19,384 bases of DNA, taken from assembly GCA_937919795.1 (NCBI GenBank), contig CALFOA010000308.1, forward strand, positions 1 through 19,384, written 5' to 3'. Under the pieces are notes generated by a model. It did not search any database, was not told the DNA's origin, and saw only the letters and a list, made by a program, of their open reading frames with translations. Each line of letters starts with the position of its first letter. Within the stretch, counting starts at the first letter, position 1. The position numbers and the translations under genes were made by a program. Below, in pieces: positions 8,494-16,531 of the stretch. This stretch comes from an uncultured Neisseria sp. (GTDB taxonomy: Bacteria; Pseudomonadota; Gammaproteobacteria; Burkholderiales; Neisseriaceae).

Positions 8494-11400
8494 GATGCCG
8501 CTCCCGCCGTATCGCGCGTTTTACCTTTGTTGAAGCGCGTGGCCAAGCGGTCGAACCACAAATAAATCACCGGCGTGGTAAACAGGGTGAGCACTTGGCT
8601 GAGCAGCAGGCCGCCTATCATGGTAATACCCAGCGGCTGGCGCAACTCGGAACCCATGCCGCTGCTCAACACCAGCGGGATCGCGCCAAACAGCGCGGCA
8701 AAAGTGGTCATCAAAATTGGCCGCAAACGCAGGCGGCAGGCTTCAAAAATCGCCTGTTCGGGCGCCATCCCCTGCTCGCGCTCGGCAGCCAGCGCAAAGT
8801 CGATCATCATGATGGCGTTTTTCTTCACAATGCCGATTAAGAGAATAATGCCGATGATGGCGATGATGCTCAAATCTTTACCGGTGAGCATCAGCGCCAG
8901 CAAAGCGCCGATACCGGCCGAAGGCAGCGTGGAAAGAATGGTCACCGGATGGATATAGCTTTCGTACAATACGCCCAACACGATATACATGGTCACCACC
9001 GCCGCCAGCATCAGCCACAAGGTATTACTGAGCGAAGCTTCAAACGCCATCGCCGCGCCTTGGAATTGGCTGCGGATGTCCGACGGCATCTTCAATTCGG
9101 CTTCGGCCTGATTCACCAACTCCACCGCCTCGCCCAACGACACGCCTTCGGCCAAGTCAAACGAAATGGTACTGGCCGGAAACTGCCCCAGATGGTTCAC
9201 CGCCAGATAGGTATTGCGTTCTTCCACCGTGGCGATGCTGGATAGCGGTACCGGCGTACCGGAAGCGGTAGGCACATAAATACCGGATAAGCCGTCTATG
9301 CCTGTCTGAAGATTCGGATCGGCTTCCAATACCACTTTATATTGATTAGTTTGGGTGAAAATAGTGGAAATCAGGCGCTGGCCGAACGCATCGTACAGCG
9401 CGTTGTTCACCGCCGCCATGCTCACGCCCAGCCGCGAGGCGGTGGTGCGATCCACATTCACATAAGCCTGCAAACCCTGATCCTGCAAATCACTGCTCAC
9501 GTCTTTCAACTGTGGCAGTTGCTGCAAAGCCGCCACCAAACGCGGCACCCATTGTGATAAATCCTGCGGATTGGGCGACTGCAAAGTAAATTGATAAGGG
9601 TTATGGCTGGTGGTGGTATCGATGCTTAAATCCTGCACCGGTTGGATAAACATTTGCGGTAGATTCGGTGCATCCTGTACCGACTGCTGCATCCGCGTCA
9701 TCACTTCGCTGATACTGTCGCGCTCACCCTTGGGCTTCAAGGTAATCTGCATCCTGCCGCTGTTGAGCGCGGGGTTCACCCCGTCGGCGCCGACAAACGA
9801 AGCAATATTGTCCACCGCCGGATCCTGCATCAATTGTTCCACCAAATCCTGCTGCATTTTCGCCATCGCCGGATAAGAAACGCTTTGCGGCGCTTGGGTC
9901 ATCACCTGCAACGTGCCGGTGTCCTGCAAGGGGAAAAAGCCTTTGGGCACCGCGATATACAGTAAAGCGGTCAGTACCATGGTGGCCAGCGTCACCAGCA
10001 AGGTAGCCGGCTGGTGTTTCAATACCCAGCTCAACGCACGGGTATAACGCTCGGTAACGCTATCGAAAAAACCGCCCGCCACGTGATAAAAACGGCTTTG
10101 CTCTTCGGCAGGCAGGTGTTTCAACAGGCGCGAACACATCATCGGCGTGAGGGTGAGCGACACCACCGCCGAAATCAGAATCGCCACCGATAAAGTCATG
10201 GCAAATTCACGGAACAGCCGCCCGACCACATCGCCCATAAACAACAGCGGAATCAACACCGCAATCAGCGAGAGCGTGAGCGAGATGATGGTAAAACCGA
10301 TTTGCTTGGCACCTTTCAAGGCCGCCTGCATCGGCGTATCACCCTCTTCCAGATAGCGCTCGATGTTTTCAATCATCACAATCGCATCGTCCACCACAAA
10401 ACCGGTGGCGATGGTCAGCGCCATCAGGCTGAGGTTATCCAGCGAAAAGCCGAGCAGATACATTACGGCAAAGGTGCCGACCAGCGAAATCGGTACCACC
10501 ACCGCCGGAATCAGCGTGGCGCGCCAGTTGCGCAGAAACAGGAACACCACCATCACCACCAGTCCCACCGCCAGCACCATCTCAACCTGCACATCGTTTA
10601 CCGAAGCGCGGATGGTCTGCGTGCGGTCGCCGAGAATCTGCACATCCACCGAGGCGGGCAAGGCGTTTTCCAGTTGCGGCAGCAAATCTTTAATGCGGTC
10701 GGCCACCTCAATCACATTGGCACCGGGCTGGCGCTGTACATTCAGAATAATCGCCGGCTGCCCGTTGGCCCAAGCGCCCAAGCGGGTGTTTTCCGCCGCT
10801 TCAATCACTTGCGCCACATCACCTAGCCGTACCACGCTGTTTTGATCGGTTTTCAACACCAGATTGCGATAGGCTTCTGCCGATTCCAATTGGTCGTTAC
10901 CATCAATCGCCGCCGCCTGCGTGGGGCCGTTGAAGCTGCCTTTGGCGGTATTCACATTACCGTTGGCCACCGCGGTGCGGATGTCGGCCAAAGTCAGCCC
11001 CATCGCCGCCAAAGCCTGCGGATTGGCCTGCACCCGCACCGCCGGGCGTTGGCCGCCGCTGATGGTCACCAAACCAACCCCGGCCACCTGCGAAATGCGA
11101 GTCGCCAGCCGGGTATCGGCCAGGTCTTGCAATTGGGTGAGCGGCATCGAAGGCGACGACACCGCAATGCTGATCACCGGCGTATCGGCGGGATTCACCT
11201 TGTTGTACACCGGCGGATTAGGCAAATCGGTGGGCAGTAGGCTGCCGGCGGCATTAATCGCCGCCTGCACTTCCTGCTCGGCCACATCAAGTTCTAAATC
11301 TAAATCGAATTGCAGGGTAATCACCGACGAGCCGCCGGACGAGCGGGAAGTCATCTGCTCTAAGCCCGACATCTGGCCAAACTGGCGCTCCAGCGGCGCG

Positions 11401-11591
11401 GTTACCGAAGAAGTGACCACATCGGGGCTGGCACCGGGGTAAAGGGTAACCACCTGTATGGTCGGATAATCGACGGCCGGCAAGGCCGACACCGGCAGCA
11501 GCCGATAGCCGAGGATGCCGCACAACACGATGGCCACCATCAGCAAAGTGGTCGCCACCGGTCGCAAAATAAACGGACGGGAAATATTCAT
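8490..11591 (-). CDS. mdtB: RND multidrug efflux pump subunit MdtB
   Basis: A 1033-residue RND antiporter close in length and motifs to E. coli MdtB (1040). It shows [56 protein letters not shown] and helix-4 [15 protein letters not shown] (Asp401-Asp402, proton relay). Later come [30 protein letters not shown] and [21 protein letters not shown]. It differs throughout from the downstream MdtC, so the pair is the heteromeric type and not a recent duplication. The frame opens with TTG at 11597. I prefer the ATG at 11591, because AGG sits eight bases before it and only two bases before the TTG. It starts nine bases after mdtA. An uptake sequence is embedded at 9299-9310. Expected partners are MdtA and an outer-membrane TolC-like channel encoded elsewhere. 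Confidence 0.94.
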   Translation of the reverse strand: MNISRPFILRPVATTLLMVAIVLCGILGYRLLPVSALPAVDYPTIQVVTLYPGASPDVVTSSVTAPLERQFGQMSGLEQMTSRSSGGSSVITLQFDLDLELDVAEQEVQAAINAAGSLLPTDLPNPPVYNKVNPADTPVISIAVSSPSMPLTQLQDLADTRLATRISQVAGVGLVTISGGQRPAVRVQANPQALAAMGLTLADIRTAVANGNVNTAKGSFNGPTQAAAIDGNDQLESAEAYRNLVLKTDQNSVVRLGDVAQVIEAAENTRLGAWANGQPAIILNVQRQPGANVIEVADRIKDLLPQLENALPASVDVQILGDRTQTIRASVNDVQVEMVLAVGLVVMVVFLFLRNWRATLIPAVVVPISLVGTFAVMYLLGFSLDNLSLMALTIATGFVVDDAIVMIENIERYLEEGDTPMQAALKGAKQIGFTIISLTLSLIAVLIPLLFMGDVVGRLFREFAMTLSVAILISAVVSLTLTPMMCSRLLKHLPAEEQSRFYHVAGGFFDSVTERYTRALSWVLKHQPATLLVTLATMVLTALLYIAVPKGFFPLQDTGTLQVMTQAPQSVSYPAMAKMQQDLVEQLMQDPAVDNIASFVGADGVNPALNSGRMQITLKPKGERDSISEVMTRMQQSVQDAPNLPQMFIQPVQDLSIDTTTSHNPYQFTLQSPNPQDLSQWVPRLVAALQQLPQLKDVSSDLQDQGLQAYVNVDRTTASRLGVSMAAVNNALYDAFGQRLISTIFTQTNQYKVVLEADPNLQTGIDGLSGIYVPTASGTPVPLSSIATVEERNTYLAVNHLGQFPASTISFDLAEGVSLGEAVELVNQAEAELKMPSDIRSQFQGAAMAFEASLSNTLWLMLAAVVTMYIVLGVLYESYIHPVTILSTLPSAGIGALLALMLTGKDLSIIAIIGIILLIGIVKKNAIMMIDFALAAEREQGMAPEQAIFEACRLRLRPILMTTFAALFGAIPLVLSSGMGSELRQPLGITMIGGLLLSQVLTLFTTPVIYLWFDRLATRFNKGKTRDTAGAAS
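9299..9310 (+). repeat. DNA uptake sequence inside mdtB
   Basis: An exact TGCCTGTCTGAA. On the coding strand it reads as Leu-Gln-Thr-Gly-Ile in the periplasmic part of MdtB. Confidence 0.85.
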
Positions 11592-11600
11592 CGCCAACGC

Positions 11601-12860
11601 CTATCGGGCTTGAGAAGCGGCTGAAGCCGAAGAAGCCGCAGAGGCAGCAGCAGGCTTGCGGCTGTTTTGCGCCGCCTGTTCGGCACGGTTCACCGGATGA
11701 ATTTTGGCACCGTTGCGCAAACGATCCAAGCCGTCGGCCACCACCGTCTGCCCCGGGCTGACCCCTTGCAGAATCTGGGTATGCAGGCCGGAAACTTCAC
11801 CGGTTTTTACTGGCACCACTTTCACCGTATTGTCCGTGCCTACTGTGTAAACAAACTGGCCTTCTTTGCCTGTCTGAATCGCAGAAGTCGGCACCAATAC
11901 CGCATCGGTAATCGTGCCCAAATCGAGTTTCACATTCACAAACTGGTTGGGAAACAACACTTGATCGCTGTTATCAAACGCAGCTTTCAGATTTAAAGTG
12001 CCGGTAGCGGTGTTGATTTGGTTGTCGATGGCAAGCAACTCGCCTTCGGCCAGTTTGTGGCTGTTGTTTCTGTCCCACGCTTCGGCTTTTAGCTGCGGCT
12101 GATTTTTACGCGCCTGCAAGACTTTGGTGAGGCTGGCTTCCGGTAGCGAAAACACCACATTAATCGGATTATCCTGGCTAATCGTCACCAAACCGTCGGC
12201 ATCCGATGGGCTGACCACATTGCCCGGATTCACTTTCAGCAAGCCAATGCGGCCGGAAATCGGGGCGGTGATGCGGGTGTGCGACAGACCGACTTTGGCC
12301 GCCTCCACGCTGCCCTGATTGAGTTTCACCGTGCCGGTAAGCTGGCGCACCAATGACGCCTGCGTATCTACCTGCTGGGCGGCAATCGAGTTTTGCGCCT
12401 GCAAAGTACGGTAGCGCTGCAAATCCAGCTTGGCGTTTTCCAACAGTGCAGTATCACGCAACAACTGCCCTTCCGCCTGCATCAGCGCAGCTTTGGCGGC
12501 ACGGCTGTCCAACTCGGCCAGCAACTGGCCTTTTTTCACATAATCGCCTTCTTTAAAATATACTTTTTCCAGCGTAGCGCTGATTTGTGCGCGCACCACC
12601 GAAGAAACGGCGGTACTCACCGTACCCAGCGCCTCGGCCTGTATCGGCGCATTCTGCACCAGCACCGGCGCCACGCCGACTGCGGTAACATTATTGCCGC
12701 TGCCGCCGCTGCGATTACCGCCCGCTGCATTTTGCTGACGGTTTTCAGGCTTGGCTGTGTCTTTTTTACTGTACGCCCACCAGCCGCCGCCAAGCGCCAG
12801 CGCGATAATGAACGCCAGCAGCCATTTGTTTTTAGATGATTTTTTATTGGATAAAGACAT
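11601..12860 (-). CDS. mdtA: Periplasmic adaptor (membrane fusion protein) MdtA
   Basis: A 419-residue adaptor joining the MdtBC pump to an outer-membrane channel. Residues 13-30 form an uncleaved membrane anchor; there is no lipobox cysteine. A Gly/Asn-rich linker (44-57) follows. The two lipoyl half-motifs are near 90-118 (ATLEKVYFKEGDYVKKGQLL) and 196-228 (ITAPISGRIGLLKVNPGNVV). They flank an alpha-hairpin at about 120-192. The C-terminal part has the beta-barrel and proximal domains (FPNQFVNVKLDLG, LVPTSAIQTG). The tail is Ala/Ser/Gln-rich and low-complexity. The ATG has GGGAG six bases upstream. It is the first gene of mdtABC; mdtB follows within ten bases. An uptake sequence at 11877-11888 encodes IQTGK. 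Confidence 0.94.
   Translation of the reverse strand: MSLSNKKSSKNKWLLAFIIALALGGGWWAYSKKDTAKPENRQQNAAGGNRSGGSGNNVTAVGVAPVLVQNAPIQAEALGTVSTAVSSVVRAQISATLEKVYFKEGDYVKKGQLLAELDSRAAKAALMQAEGQLLRDTALLENAKLDLQRYRTLQAQNSIAAQQVDTQASLVRQLTGTVKLNQGSVEAAKVGLSHTRITAPISGRIGLLKVNPGNVVSPSDADGLVTISQDNPINVVFSLPEASLTKVLQARKNQPQLKAEAWDRNNSHKLAEGELLAIDNQINTATGTLNLKAAFDNSDQVLFPNQFVNVKLDLGTITDAVLVPTSAIQTGKEGQFVYTVGTDNTVKVVPVKTGEVSGLHTQILQGVSPGQTVVADGLDRLRNGAKIHPVNRAEQAAQNSRKPAAASAASSASAASQAR
11877..11888 (+). repeat. DNA uptake sequence inside mdtA
   Basis: An exact TGCCTGTCTGAA. On the coding strand it specifies Ile-Gln-Thr-Gly-Lys of the adaptor's C-terminal region. Confidence 0.85.
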
Positions 12861-12913
12861 GGTTGTCTCCCGTGAATCGGTTCTACTATTAAGGGCAGCA
12901 TTGAATATTCGTT

Positions 12914-12919
12914 ATTATA
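12914..12919 (-). promoter_or_regulatory. Candidate -10 box of the mdtABC operon
   Basis: The minus strand reads TATAAT 54 bases before the mdtA ATG, in the only space (12861-12937) between that gene and the terminator after pth. No good -35 lies 16-18 bases upstream; the nearest, TTGATG, is only 13 bases away. A palindrome GAATATTC (12903-12910) directly follows the -10 and could be a regulator site. The weak -35 would suit an activated promoter, which is inference. Confidence 0.45.
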
Positions 12920-12937
12920 AAAAAACCTGCCCCATCA

Positions 12938-12986
12938 ATCGGAATGCCTGTCTGAAAAACAGTTTTTTTCAGACAGGCATTCCGAT
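12938..12986 (-). terminator. Inverted DUS terminator between pth and mdtABC
   Basis: A perfect inverted repeat with 22-base arms (12938-12959 and 12965-12986) and a 5-base loop. It contains exact uptake sequences at 12945-12956 and 12968-12979. It starts just after the pth stop, but there is no long U-tract beyond the stem on the minus strand. It separates pth from mdtABC, which runs the same way. Confidence 0.78.
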
Positions 12987-12988
12987 AT

Positions 12989-13564
12989 TCAACGCTTACT
13001 GTGTAAAAAACGTGTGGCTTCTTCCCATTGCCCGTCCAGCAACAGCGGCAGCCCTTCCAGCGATTGGCGGATGCTGTCGTCTATCAGCCCTCTATCGTCT
13101 GCGCTCGGTTTGTTGAGTACATACGCGGTCACCAGATTGCGGTCGCCCGGATGATCGATGCCCAAGCGCAGGCGGTAGAAGTTCGGCGTACCGAGCTTGG
13201 CTTGAATGTCTTTCAGGCCGTTGTGGCCGCCGTTGCCGCCGCCGAGTTTGAAACGGATGCGGCCGCACGGAATATCGAGCTCGTCGTGCACCACCAGAAT
13301 TTCTTCCGGCAGAATTTTATAAAACTGCGCCAGCGCGCCCACCGCTTTGCCGGAAAGGTTCATAAAGGTATCGGGCTTCAGCAGCCATACCTCGCCCTCC
13401 GGCCGGTTTACCCGTGCCACCTGGCCGAAAAATTTCTTCTCGTCTTTCAGACTGGCCTTCCATTGCCAGGCCAATTCGTCGATAAACCAAAAACCCGCGT
13501 TGTGGCGGGTTTGTTCGTATTCTTTGCCCGGGTTGCCCAGGCCGACGATTAATTTGATGCTCAT
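12989..13564 (-). CDS. pth: Peptidyl-tRNA hydrolase
   Basis: A 191-residue cytoplasmic enzyme that cleaves peptidyl-tRNA released from stalled ribosomes and recycles the tRNA; it is normally essential. The N-terminus [24 protein letters not shown] contains Asn11 and catalytic His21 (E. coli Asn10 and His20). Further active-site residues are Asn69 in PDTFMNLSG, Asp95 in VVHDELDIP, and Asn115 in [12 protein letters not shown]. The length is that of the family. The ATG at 13564 has only purine-rich AGAAAG nearby; the better AGGA is 13 bases away. It starts 17 bases after rnfH and probably shares its transcript. It ends directly against the DUS terminator. Confidence 0.96.
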   Translation of the reverse strand: MSIKLIVGLGNPGKEYEQTRHNAGFWFIDELAWQWKASLKDEKKFFGQVARVNRPEGEVWLLKPDTFMNLSGKAVGALAQFYKILPEEILVVHDELDIPCGRIRFKLGGGNGGHNGLKDIQAKLGTPNFYRLRLGIDHPGDRNLVTAYVLNKPSADDRGLIDDSIRQSLEGLPLLLDGQWEEATRFLHSKR

Positions 13565-13581
13565 AATTCTTTCTTTTCCTG

Positions 13582-13881
13582 CTATTGGCTTTTGCCTGCT
13601 GCTTTTTCTTCCGCCTTTTTCGCTACCCGCAAACGCCGCGCTTCTTTCGGATCAATCAGCAGCGGCCGGTAGATTTCTACCCTGTCGTGCGGCTGTAAAA
13701 CATAATCATCACGCACTTTTTTGCCGAATACGCCGATGGGGGCGTTTGCCCATTGCGGTGCTGCTTCATCCGCTTGCATCAACTCGACTGCCTGCCGTGC
13801 GGTGGTGCCTGCGGCGACTTTCAAGCGTTGCAGGCGCTGGCTTGCGCGGTCGCCAAATACCACTTCGATTTCAATTTCCAT
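13582..13881 (-). CDS. rnfH: RnfH-family ubiquitin-like protein
   Basis: A 99-residue small protein of the RnfH (formerly UPF0125) family, with a beta-grasp fold. It has the family ending [36 protein letters not shown] split over residues about 50-85, then a Lys/Ala-rich tail. Its role is not well known; in some genomes it sits with rnf genes, in E. coli with ratA. The frame is open to an ATG at 13911, but homologues begin at the IEVVF strand, so I use the ATG at 13881. That start overlaps the ratA end by 11 bases, which suggests coupled translation. The name RatB (antitoxin) seen in some annotations is not supported by this sequence. Confidence 0.87.
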   Translation of the reverse strand: MEIEIEVVFGDRASQRLQRLKVAAGTTARQAVELMQADEAAPQWANAPIGVFGKKVRDDYVLQPHDRVEIYRPLLIDPKEARRLRVAKKAEEKAAGKSQ

Positions 13882-14305
13882 AACGGCGGTCTGCCTCGGC
13901 AATAAACGCATCCACCAATTTACCCGCCAGATGGCTGAACACCGGGCTGATTAAAGCAGAAAGCATACTGCTGGCGAAATCGTAGTTCAAACGAAATTCG
14001 ATTTTGCAGGCGTCGTCACCCAGTGGGATAAATTTCCAAGTGCCTTCCAAGGTTTTGAACGGCCCTTCCAACAGCGTCAGCTGAATTTCCCGACCCGGCA
14101 CATTGTGATTGTGGGTGGCAAACGACTGCTTCACGCCTTTGTAATCCATAAACAGGCGCGCTTTCAATTCGTTGCCTTCGCGCGAGATGATTTCGGTGCG
14201 GCCGTACCACGGCAGAAATTTGGGGTAATCCTCCGCCCTATCGACCAATTCAAACATCTGCTCGGCCGAGTGCAACACCAATACGTTTTTTTCAACAGTT
14301 TTCAT
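13871..14305 (-). CDS. ratA: RatA-family START-like protein (ribosome association factor/toxin or Coq10-like)
   Basis: A 144-residue protein of the polyketide cyclase/START-like fold. It matches RatA at SAEQMFELVDRAEDYPKFLPW (residues 13-33), LLEGPFKTLEGTWKFIPL (77-94) and KIEFRLNYDF. In E. coli RatA was reported to bind 50S subunits and block 70S formation. The same fold is related to mitochondrial Coq10 in ubiquinone handling, so the true role here is uncertain. It is followed by rnfH (11-base overlap) and pth. The ribosome site is weak (CGAG before the ATG). It is preceded by a DUS terminator at 14342-14373, which isolates this three-gene group. Confidence 0.88.
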   Translation of the reverse strand: MKTVEKNVLVLHSAEQMFELVDRAEDYPKFLPWYGRTEIISREGNELKARLFMDYKGVKQSFATHNHNVPGREIQLTLLEGPFKTLEGTWKFIPLGDDACKIEFRLNYDFASSMLSALISPVFSHLAGKLVDAFIAEADRRYGN

Positions 14306-14341
14306 AAACTCGGGTTAAACAAAACGGTTTCACAATATCCG

Positions 14342-14373
14342 AATGCCTGTCTGAAAGGTTTCAGACAGGCATT
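14342..14373 (-). terminator. Inverted DUS hairpin upstream of ratA
   Basis: AATGCCTGTCTGAAA (14342-14356) is followed after two bases by its exact reverse complement (14359-14373). The uptake sequences are 14344-14355 and 14360-14371. It lies ten bases past the stop of the upstream membrane-protein gene and probably ends that transcript. There is no strong U-tract. Confidence 0.75.
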
Positions 14374-14383
14374 TCAGCCTTAG

Positions 14384-14839
14384 TTAACGGAAAGCGCCGC
14401 GGCCTTTGCCCTTGCCTTTTTTACCCTGCGCCGCCTGCATTTGCTGCTGCATGGTTTTCATTTGTTCGGCGCGGTTGAACACGGAAAGGCTTTTGAAAAA
14501 CTTATGCGCTTCGGCTTCCGAACAATTGTTGTTGGCCGCGCGGTAAATGGTCACCGCATCTTTCTGGTTTTGGCCGCCGCTGTTGTACATCCGCTTCAAA
14601 TCGGCCGGATTCACGCGGCCGGAATGCGGGTCGATATTGAACGACATCAGGCGCTCGGTAAACTGTTTGCGCTGGCGTTTCACCACAAACACGGTTACCG
14701 CTGCGGCCACGGCAATCGCCGCCAATACGGACAGTACCGCCACCCACCAGGTTACCCCGAACAAAATCAAAAGCCCGATAATCAACGCGGCGATTAAAGA
14801 CACCCGAATGGCGGGCTGAATGAACATTTTCTTATCCAT
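14384..14839 (-). CDS. Unrecognised small membrane protein with basic C-terminal tail
   Basis: A 151-residue protein I cannot assign to a named family. Two membrane helices are clear, at about 12-30 (VSLIAALIIGLLILFGV) and 32-53 (WVAVLSVLAAIAVAAAVTVFVV), joined by a very short turn. A basic KRQRKQF stretch follows, so both ends probably face the cytoplasm. The soluble part (about 60-135) is polar and predicted helical, with NPADLKRMYNSGG and a Gln-rich QMKTMQQQMQAAQ segment. It ends in GKKGKGKGRGAFR, which could touch RNA, ribosomes or acidic lipid. It is flanked by a DUS terminator downstream and a 124-base gap to holA upstream. The ribosome site is poor, and the 12 bases ending at the A of its ATG's upstream G form an imperfect hairpin (GCAAT/ATTGC). 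Its length and composition support a real gene. Confidence 0.75.
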   Translation of the reverse strand: MDKKMFIQPAIRVSLIAALIIGLLILFGVTWWVAVLSVLAAIAVAAAVTVFVVKRQRKQFTERLMSFNIDPHSGRVNPADLKRMYNSGGQNQKDAVTIYRAANNNCSEAEAHKFFKSLSVFNRAEQMKTMQQQMQAAQGKKGKGKGRGAFR

Positions 14840-14874
14840 GCAATCAATTGCTTTCTGTTTATTAATATACTCAA

Positions 14875-14894
14875 CACCCGCCCGCAGGCGGGTG
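14875..14894. terminator. Strong GC hairpin after holA
   Basis: CACCCGCC (14875-14882) and GGCGGGTG (14887-14894) form an 8-base perfect stem with a 4-base loop between holA and the downstream membrane-protein gene. There is no U-tract on the minus strand, so it may pause or stabilise RNA ends more than terminate. Confidence 0.45.
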
Positions 14895-14923
14895 GCTCAA
14901 CAATCGGCCTCACACACGCAAAA

Positions 14924-14935
14924 TGCCTGTCTGAA
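14924..14935 (+). repeat. Single DNA uptake sequence
   Basis: An exact TGCCTGTCTGAA in the gap downstream of holA, without an inverted partner. Confidence 0.85.
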
Positions 14936-14963
14936 ACCGTTTAAACCATTAAATTCAAATAAA

Positions 14964-15971
14964 TCAAGCCGCCAGCCCGGTTACTAAGGCTTTAAACTCG
15001 CCCCAGGCATCGCCCTCTTCCGCGCCTTTGATAATGCGGTCGATGCGGGCGCAATCCTGCAAAGCAGTAATCAGGCGGCTGATGGCGATGCGCTGCACCG
15101 CTTTGGGCGCCAGCGTCTGTTTGTCGCCCCACAGGCGCAGGCTGTTGCGTACCGCCGCAATGCTCTGACCTTGTTTCAAGGCCGCGGTTAACCGGATTAA
15201 GGTGCGGATGTCGTCGCTCACCGCCCACAACAGCAACACCGGCTCTTCACCGCCCGCTTCCAAACCTTCCAGCAAGCGCGCTACCCGTGCCACGTCGCCG
15301 CCCATCCAAGCCGCCGCCAGTTGAAACACATCAAAGCGCGCCACATTGGCCACCGCCGCCTGTGCTTCTTCAATACCCAGCAGATGACCTTCGGGATACA
15401 GCAGCGCCAGCTTATCGATTTCCTGCTTGGCCGCCAGCAGATTGCCTTCCACCCGCTCGGCAAATAAAGCCAGCGCCTCGCGCTCAATTTCCAAACCGTG
15501 GCGGCGCAAACGGCCGTTAATCCATTGCGGCAAGGCCTGTGTGGTTACCGCTTTGGCTTCCAGCACCACCGCCTTTTGCGACAGCGCGGTAAACCATTTG
15601 CCCTGCATCTGTGCGCGCTCAAGCTTGGGCAGCATCACCACCACTACGGTATCTTCCGGCAAACGCCCGGCCAGTTGCTGCAAGGCTTCACCGCCGGTTT
15701 TGCCGGGCTTGCCGTTTGGAATATGGATTTCCATCAGCTTCAAATCGGCGAACAAACCCATGCTGTTGGCCGCGGCCAATAATTCGTCCCAATCAAAGCT
15801 GTTATCGGCGGTATAGACTTCGCGGTTCAGATAACCCGCGTGTTTGGCGGCGGCGCGCAAAGTATCCAGCGCTTCCACGCGCAGCAAATCTTCTTCACCG
15901 TGGATCAGATAAAGGGGCTGCAAACCGCTGGCCAGCTGTTCGCCCAAATCGGCAATGGCGACAACCGGCAT
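14964..15971 (-). CDS. holA: DNA polymerase III delta subunit
   Basis: A 335-residue clamp-loader subunit that opens the beta sliding clamp in the replication complex (E. coli HolA has 343). Recognised from PLYLIHGEEDLLRVEALDTLR near the N-terminus (residues 19-39), the FADLKLMEIHIPNGKPGKTG segment, the ERVEGNLLAAKQEIDKLALLYP helix pair (central domain), and WAVSDDIRTLIRL plus the LITALQDCARIDRIIKG C-terminal domain. The start ATG shares one base with the stop of lptE (TAATG), so translation is coupled. The lptE-holA pairing is conserved in many proteobacteria. Confidence 0.95.
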   Translation of the reverse strand: MPVVAIADLGEQLASGLQPLYLIHGEEDLLRVEALDTLRAAAKHAGYLNREVYTADNSFDWDELLAAANSMGLFADLKLMEIHIPNGKPGKTGGEALQQLAGRLPEDTVVVVMLPKLERAQMQGKWFTALSQKAVVLEAKAVTTQALPQWINGRLRRHGLEIEREALALFAERVEGNLLAAKQEIDKLALLYPEGHLLGIEEAQAAVANVARFDVFQLAAAWMGGDVARVARLLEGLEAGGEEPVLLLWAVSDDIRTLIRLTAALKQGQSIAAVRNSLRLWGDKQTLAPKAVQRIAISRLITALQDCARIDRIIKGAEEGDAWGEFKALVTGLAA

Positions 15972-16447
15972 TATTGTGCTTTCAAAAAGCCCAAGCGGCG
16001 GACAATCTGTTGCGCCGCATCACGACGCATATCCTGCCAAATCATCGCTTCTTCTTCACCTTTACCCAGAATTTCGTTGTCGGCATACTCCATCGGGCGG
16101 CGTACCACAATTTCCATCGGTTCGCCCAAAGGCTCACCGTTGCGGCTGGCCTGCGCCGTTACCCGCAACACCAGCATATATTCGTTGATGCTGGCGGCGC
16201 GGGTAATGGTGAGCACATTTTTCTCGGTAGCAAGGTGGGTAATGGTAATGGCCGCCTGTGCATTCGGTGCATCCACCGCCGTTCCATTGGCGCGGCGCAA
16301 CGCATTTTCCAGCGGCTGCTGCAACTCACCGCCATCTACCCGCCAAGCCTGATAAGGCAAACGGTCGTAAGGCTGCTGGCCTTTCAGTTGAAATCCGCAA
16401 GCAGACAAAGCCAGCAGGCTGGTGGTGATCAAAAGAAGTTTTCGCAT
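15971..16447 (-). CDS. lptE: LPS-assembly lipoprotein LptE
   Basis: A 158-residue outer-membrane lipoprotein that plugs and supports LptD for lipopolysaccharide export to the cell surface. The signal peptide MRKLLLITTSLLALSAC ends in the lipobox LSAC, with Cys17 as the lipidated residue. CGFQLKG directly after is typical of LptE/RlpB. The length fits the family. AGGA (16454-16457) lies six bases before the ATG, and a TATAAT box lies 38 bases upstream. It is followed by holA with a one-base overlap. In many relatives leuS precedes lptE; here the gene upstream is argD. Confidence 0.92.
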   Translation of the reverse strand: MRKLLLITTSLLALSACGFQLKGQQPYDRLPYQAWRVDGGELQQPLENALRRANGTAVDAPNAQAAITITHLATEKNVLTITRAASINEYMLVLRVTAQASRNGEPLGEPMEIVVRRPMEYADNEILGKGEEEAMIWQDMRRDAAQQIVRRLGFLKAQ

Positions 16448-16485
16448 AACAATTCCTGTGGGCGCTCAAGGCCGAAGCAAGCTGC

Positions 16486-16514
16486 ATTATATAGGCAAAG
16501 CGCCAATAAATCGA
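16486..16514 (-). promoter_or_regulatory. Promoter of lptE-holA
   Basis: The minus strand reads a perfect TATAAT (16486-16491), with TCGATT (16509-16514, three of six) 17 bases upstream. The start would be near 16479, about 30 bases before the lptE ATG. The good -10 and its place in the short argD-lptE gap support it; the -35 is weak. Confidence 0.55.
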
Positions 16515-16531
16515 CACGCGCCCGCGCCTGA

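Noticed and set aside
7025..11442. Long plus-strand frames opposite mdtB and mdtC (for example 10302-10826 and 7025-7753)
   Set aside because: They are antisense shadows of firmly identified RND genes, with low-complexity His/Gln/Arg or Ser/Thr-rich products and no family signature.
13871..14305. ratA-rnfH as a classical toxin-antitoxin module
   Set aside because: Both families are widespread chromosomal genes, and RnfH lacks evidence as an antitoxin; the gene names do not establish a toxin-antitoxin system.
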